A stretch of 7,533 bases of DNA from G039029935 sp039029935 (GTDB lineage Bacteria; Chloroflexota; Anaerolineae; Caldilineales; Caldilineaceae): the NCBI GenBank assembly GCA_039029935.1, contig JBCCFC010000667.1:1-7533 (forward strand). The letters are read 5' to 3'. A program made the position numbers and the translations under genes. The notes under the pieces were generated by a model. It was not told where the DNA came from and made no database searches. It was given only the letters and a program-made list of their open reading frames with translations. This document shows, piece after piece, positions 6,579-7,533 of this stretch (the stretch's first letter is position 1; each line of letters starts with the position of its first letter).

Positions 6579-7270
6579 TATGACACTCTTTGATTCCATA
6601 TTTTACGTAGACTGGGATCGCGGCGAAGACGTGCAATCAGTCGCCGTTTGATGGCGTATACTTCATCTACGCTTTCAAATCGATCTGGGTGCTCATCGTA
6701 AACCCTGGCTGGCTTTAATCCATTGGTAAACGTGAGCCACGCAATTAACTCTTCCTTGTCATCCTTCGTGTTCGCCGAAATCACATCCCAGAGTTGTTGT
6801 TTTTCTTCTCGGTCCACGAGCGACCGTTCTGGATTCACAGGTGGGGCTTGCCCCTGTGAATAGTTAAATTCACGGGTTTCTCGATTCTTCTGGACACCCA
6901 TCGCTCGATACTGTTCATGGACACATGTAATGGTACATGAATGCAAATAGTCGAGCAGCGAGCCTAAGCTACGCGCTGCTGCCAGTTTGGGTGCTTCAAA
7001 GAAACGCCACAGTTTTTCAAAGGGATAGGTCAACATCTGTGAAACAGGTACATCCCCAATGCGACCTTCTGGCACTTGCTCTTTGAACCAATGCATCACC
7101 AACCCTTCATATTGGGTGTAGATGGCGGTCCAGCAGGCATTATCTTTTTCGACAATGGCTCGACGGAATAGCTCAAAGCAATATTCCTCGTGCGCATTAC
7201 TACCAGGAGACCGTTGACGACACCGTGCCTGTAAATCCTCTACGGTAAAATGAGATAAATCTTGTTGCAT
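6578..7270 (-). CDS. ECF-like sigma-70 family RNA polymerase sigma factor
   Basis: From the ATG at 7270 this is 230 residues. Residues about 30-125 fit sigma region 2: FELFRRAIVEKDNACWTAIY (2.1-like), QYEGLVMHWF, then FEKLWRFFEAPK (2.3, core-binding and melting) and SLLDYLHSCTITCVHEQYRAM (2.4, which contacts the -10). A polar linker follows. Residues about 163-228 fit a divergent region 4: KDDKEELIAWLTFTNGLKP, then HPDRFESVDEVYAIKRRLIARLRRDP as the helix-turn-helix. There is no region 1.1 or 3, as in ECF-type factors, but the protein is somewhat long and region 4 departs from the usual ECF consensus, so it belongs to an atypical lineage. A GTG at 7297 would add nine residues (MYRVIKNKV); neither start has a strong ribosome binding site, and the ATG is preferred. 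It is coupled by TAATG to the anti-sigma gene. Tandem repeats upstream may serve in its autoregulation. Target promoters are unknown. Confidence 0.88.
   Translation of the reverse strand: MQQDLSHFTVEDLQARCRQRSPGSNAHEEYCFELFRRAIVEKDNACWTAIYTQYEGLVMHWFKEQVPEGRIGDVPVSQMLTYPFEKLWRFFEAPKLAAARSLGSLLDYLHSCTITCVHEQYRAMGVQKNRETREFNYSQGQAPPVNPERSLVDREEKQQLWDVISANTKDDKEELIAWLTFTNGLKPARVYDEHPDRFESVDEVYAIKRRLIARLRRDPSLRKIWNQRVS
6586..6591 (-). promoter_or_regulatory. Ribosome binding site that decides the anti-sigma start
   Basis: AAAGAG on the minus strand lies inside the last codons of the sigma gene, 7 nt before the ATG at 6578. Together with the TAATG overlap it favours the 269-residue form over the 276-residue one. 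Confidence 0.4.
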
Positions 7271-7310
7271 GACTTTATTTTTTATGACCCTATACACAAA
7301 TGCTGGCTTT

Positions 7311-7338
7311 TCCCTATGGTTTAATCCCTACGGTTTAA
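7311..7338. repeat. 14-bp tandem direct repeat upstream of the sigma gene
   Basis: TCCCTATGGTTTAA (7311-7324) is followed directly by TCCCTACGGTTTAA (7325-7338), identical at 13 of 14 positions. On the minus strand the core reads TTAAACC(A/G)TAGGGA and lies 41-68 nt before the ATG of the sigma gene. Two head-to-tail sites in a promoter region suggest an operator or sigma recognition element. The rest of 7271-7455 is AT-rich; TATAGG at 7293-7288 could be a -10 with the repeats near -35, but no consensus promoter is evident. Confidence 0.65.
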
Positions 7339-7455
7339 ATTGTAGTTGAAACCAGTTGTAATTTAACGATGTGAAAAAGATCAGATTTGGTATATGGCTC
7401 TGTAACTATCTAATGTTGTCCAAGGTTTTTTTTACCTATTTTCTGCATAAATTTT

Positions 7456-7533
7456 TTAACCTTGATCAAACTCAATCCAAACTTCACCCTGCCCATCGGG
7501 TACATTAAAGCGGAAATCTGTACTATCGCGCTC
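7456..7533 (-). CDS. C-terminal end of an unidentified gene (partial)
   Basis: Reading from the right edge, the frame encodes 25 residues (ending GQGEVWIEFDQG) followed by TAA at 7458-7456. The start and most of the gene lie beyond the window. The alternating hydrophobic residues (FRFNVPDG, EVWIEF) suggest a terminal beta-hairpin. I do not recognise the family. It lies on the same strand, 185 nt upstream of the sigma gene, so it may belong to the same locus, but the long gap with repeats argues against a shared operon. The open frame is short, so calling it a coding end relies on its uninterrupted run to the edge and its protein-like composition. Confidence 0.5.
   Translation of the reverse strand, partial: ERDSTDFRFNVPDGQGEVWIEFDQG

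Noticed and set aside
6579..6599. The longer anti-sigma start seven codons upstream (MESKSVI)
   Set aside because: It overlaps the sigma gene by 22 nt and has no ribosome binding site, whereas the TAATG start has one and the classical coupling geometry.
2674..7270. A type III-E CRISPR (Craspase) locus, suggested by TPR-CHAT plus sigma
   Set aside because: No Cas7-11, Cas1/Cas2 or repeat-spacer array is present in the window; only the protease/sigma logic is similar.
7421..7438. AGGT/ACCT arms around an eight-T run as a terminator of the rightmost partial gene
   Set aside because: Only four base pairs can form around the homopolymer, too weak to call a terminator.

Overview
This window looks like accessory chromosome of a Chloroflexota-type bacterium (Anaerolineae/Caldilinea/Herpetosiphon-like), with cyanobacteria or other filamentous environmental bacteria as alternatives. 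The assignment is inferred from protein style, not from a marker gene. The clues are a TPR-CHAT protease beside an ECF-like sigma factor and a soluble zinc-finger anti-sigma candidate, a secreted propeller protein ending in a YLPVVSR tail, and a PD-(D/E)XK-like accessory gene of a type that is multicopy in Chloroflexota and Beggiatoa-like genomes. Every credible gene lies on the minus strand, so transcription runs from high to low coordinates.

Layout in order of transcription: (1) the last 25 codons of an unidentified gene (7533-7456); (2) a 185-bp intergenic region with a 14-bp tandem repeat; (3) an ECF-like sigma factor (7270-6578); (4) a ZAS-type zinc-finger protein with a C-terminal beta-sandwich (6578-5769), joined to the sigma gene by a 1-nt TAATG stop/start overlap; (5) a 200-bp intergenic region with two stable hairpins, the second a long terminator-like structure; (6) a 964-residue TPR-CHAT caspase-like protease with an intact His/Cys dyad (5568-2674); (7) a 195-bp intergenic region with TATAAT boxes and a leader stem-loop; (8) a 616-residue exported beta-propeller protein (2478-628); (9) a 96-bp gap with an imperfect inverted repeat; (10) a PD-(D/E)XK-like gene running off the left edge (531-1). 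No intergenic stretch exceeds about 200 bp.

The most interesting reading is a protease-gated transcription switch. The sigma factor would be held by the zinc-finger protein. The TPR-CHAT protease would sense a ligand or partner through its TPR solenoid and cut the anti-sigma, or a partner of it, to free sigma. This resembles in outline the TPR-CHAT / Csx30 / sigma module of type III-E CRISPR systems, but no Cas gene or CRISPR array is present here. The exported propeller protein could be an output or surface partner, or an unrelated neighbour. The cleavage relationship is inference; the gene content, motifs and hairpins can be read directly from the sequence.
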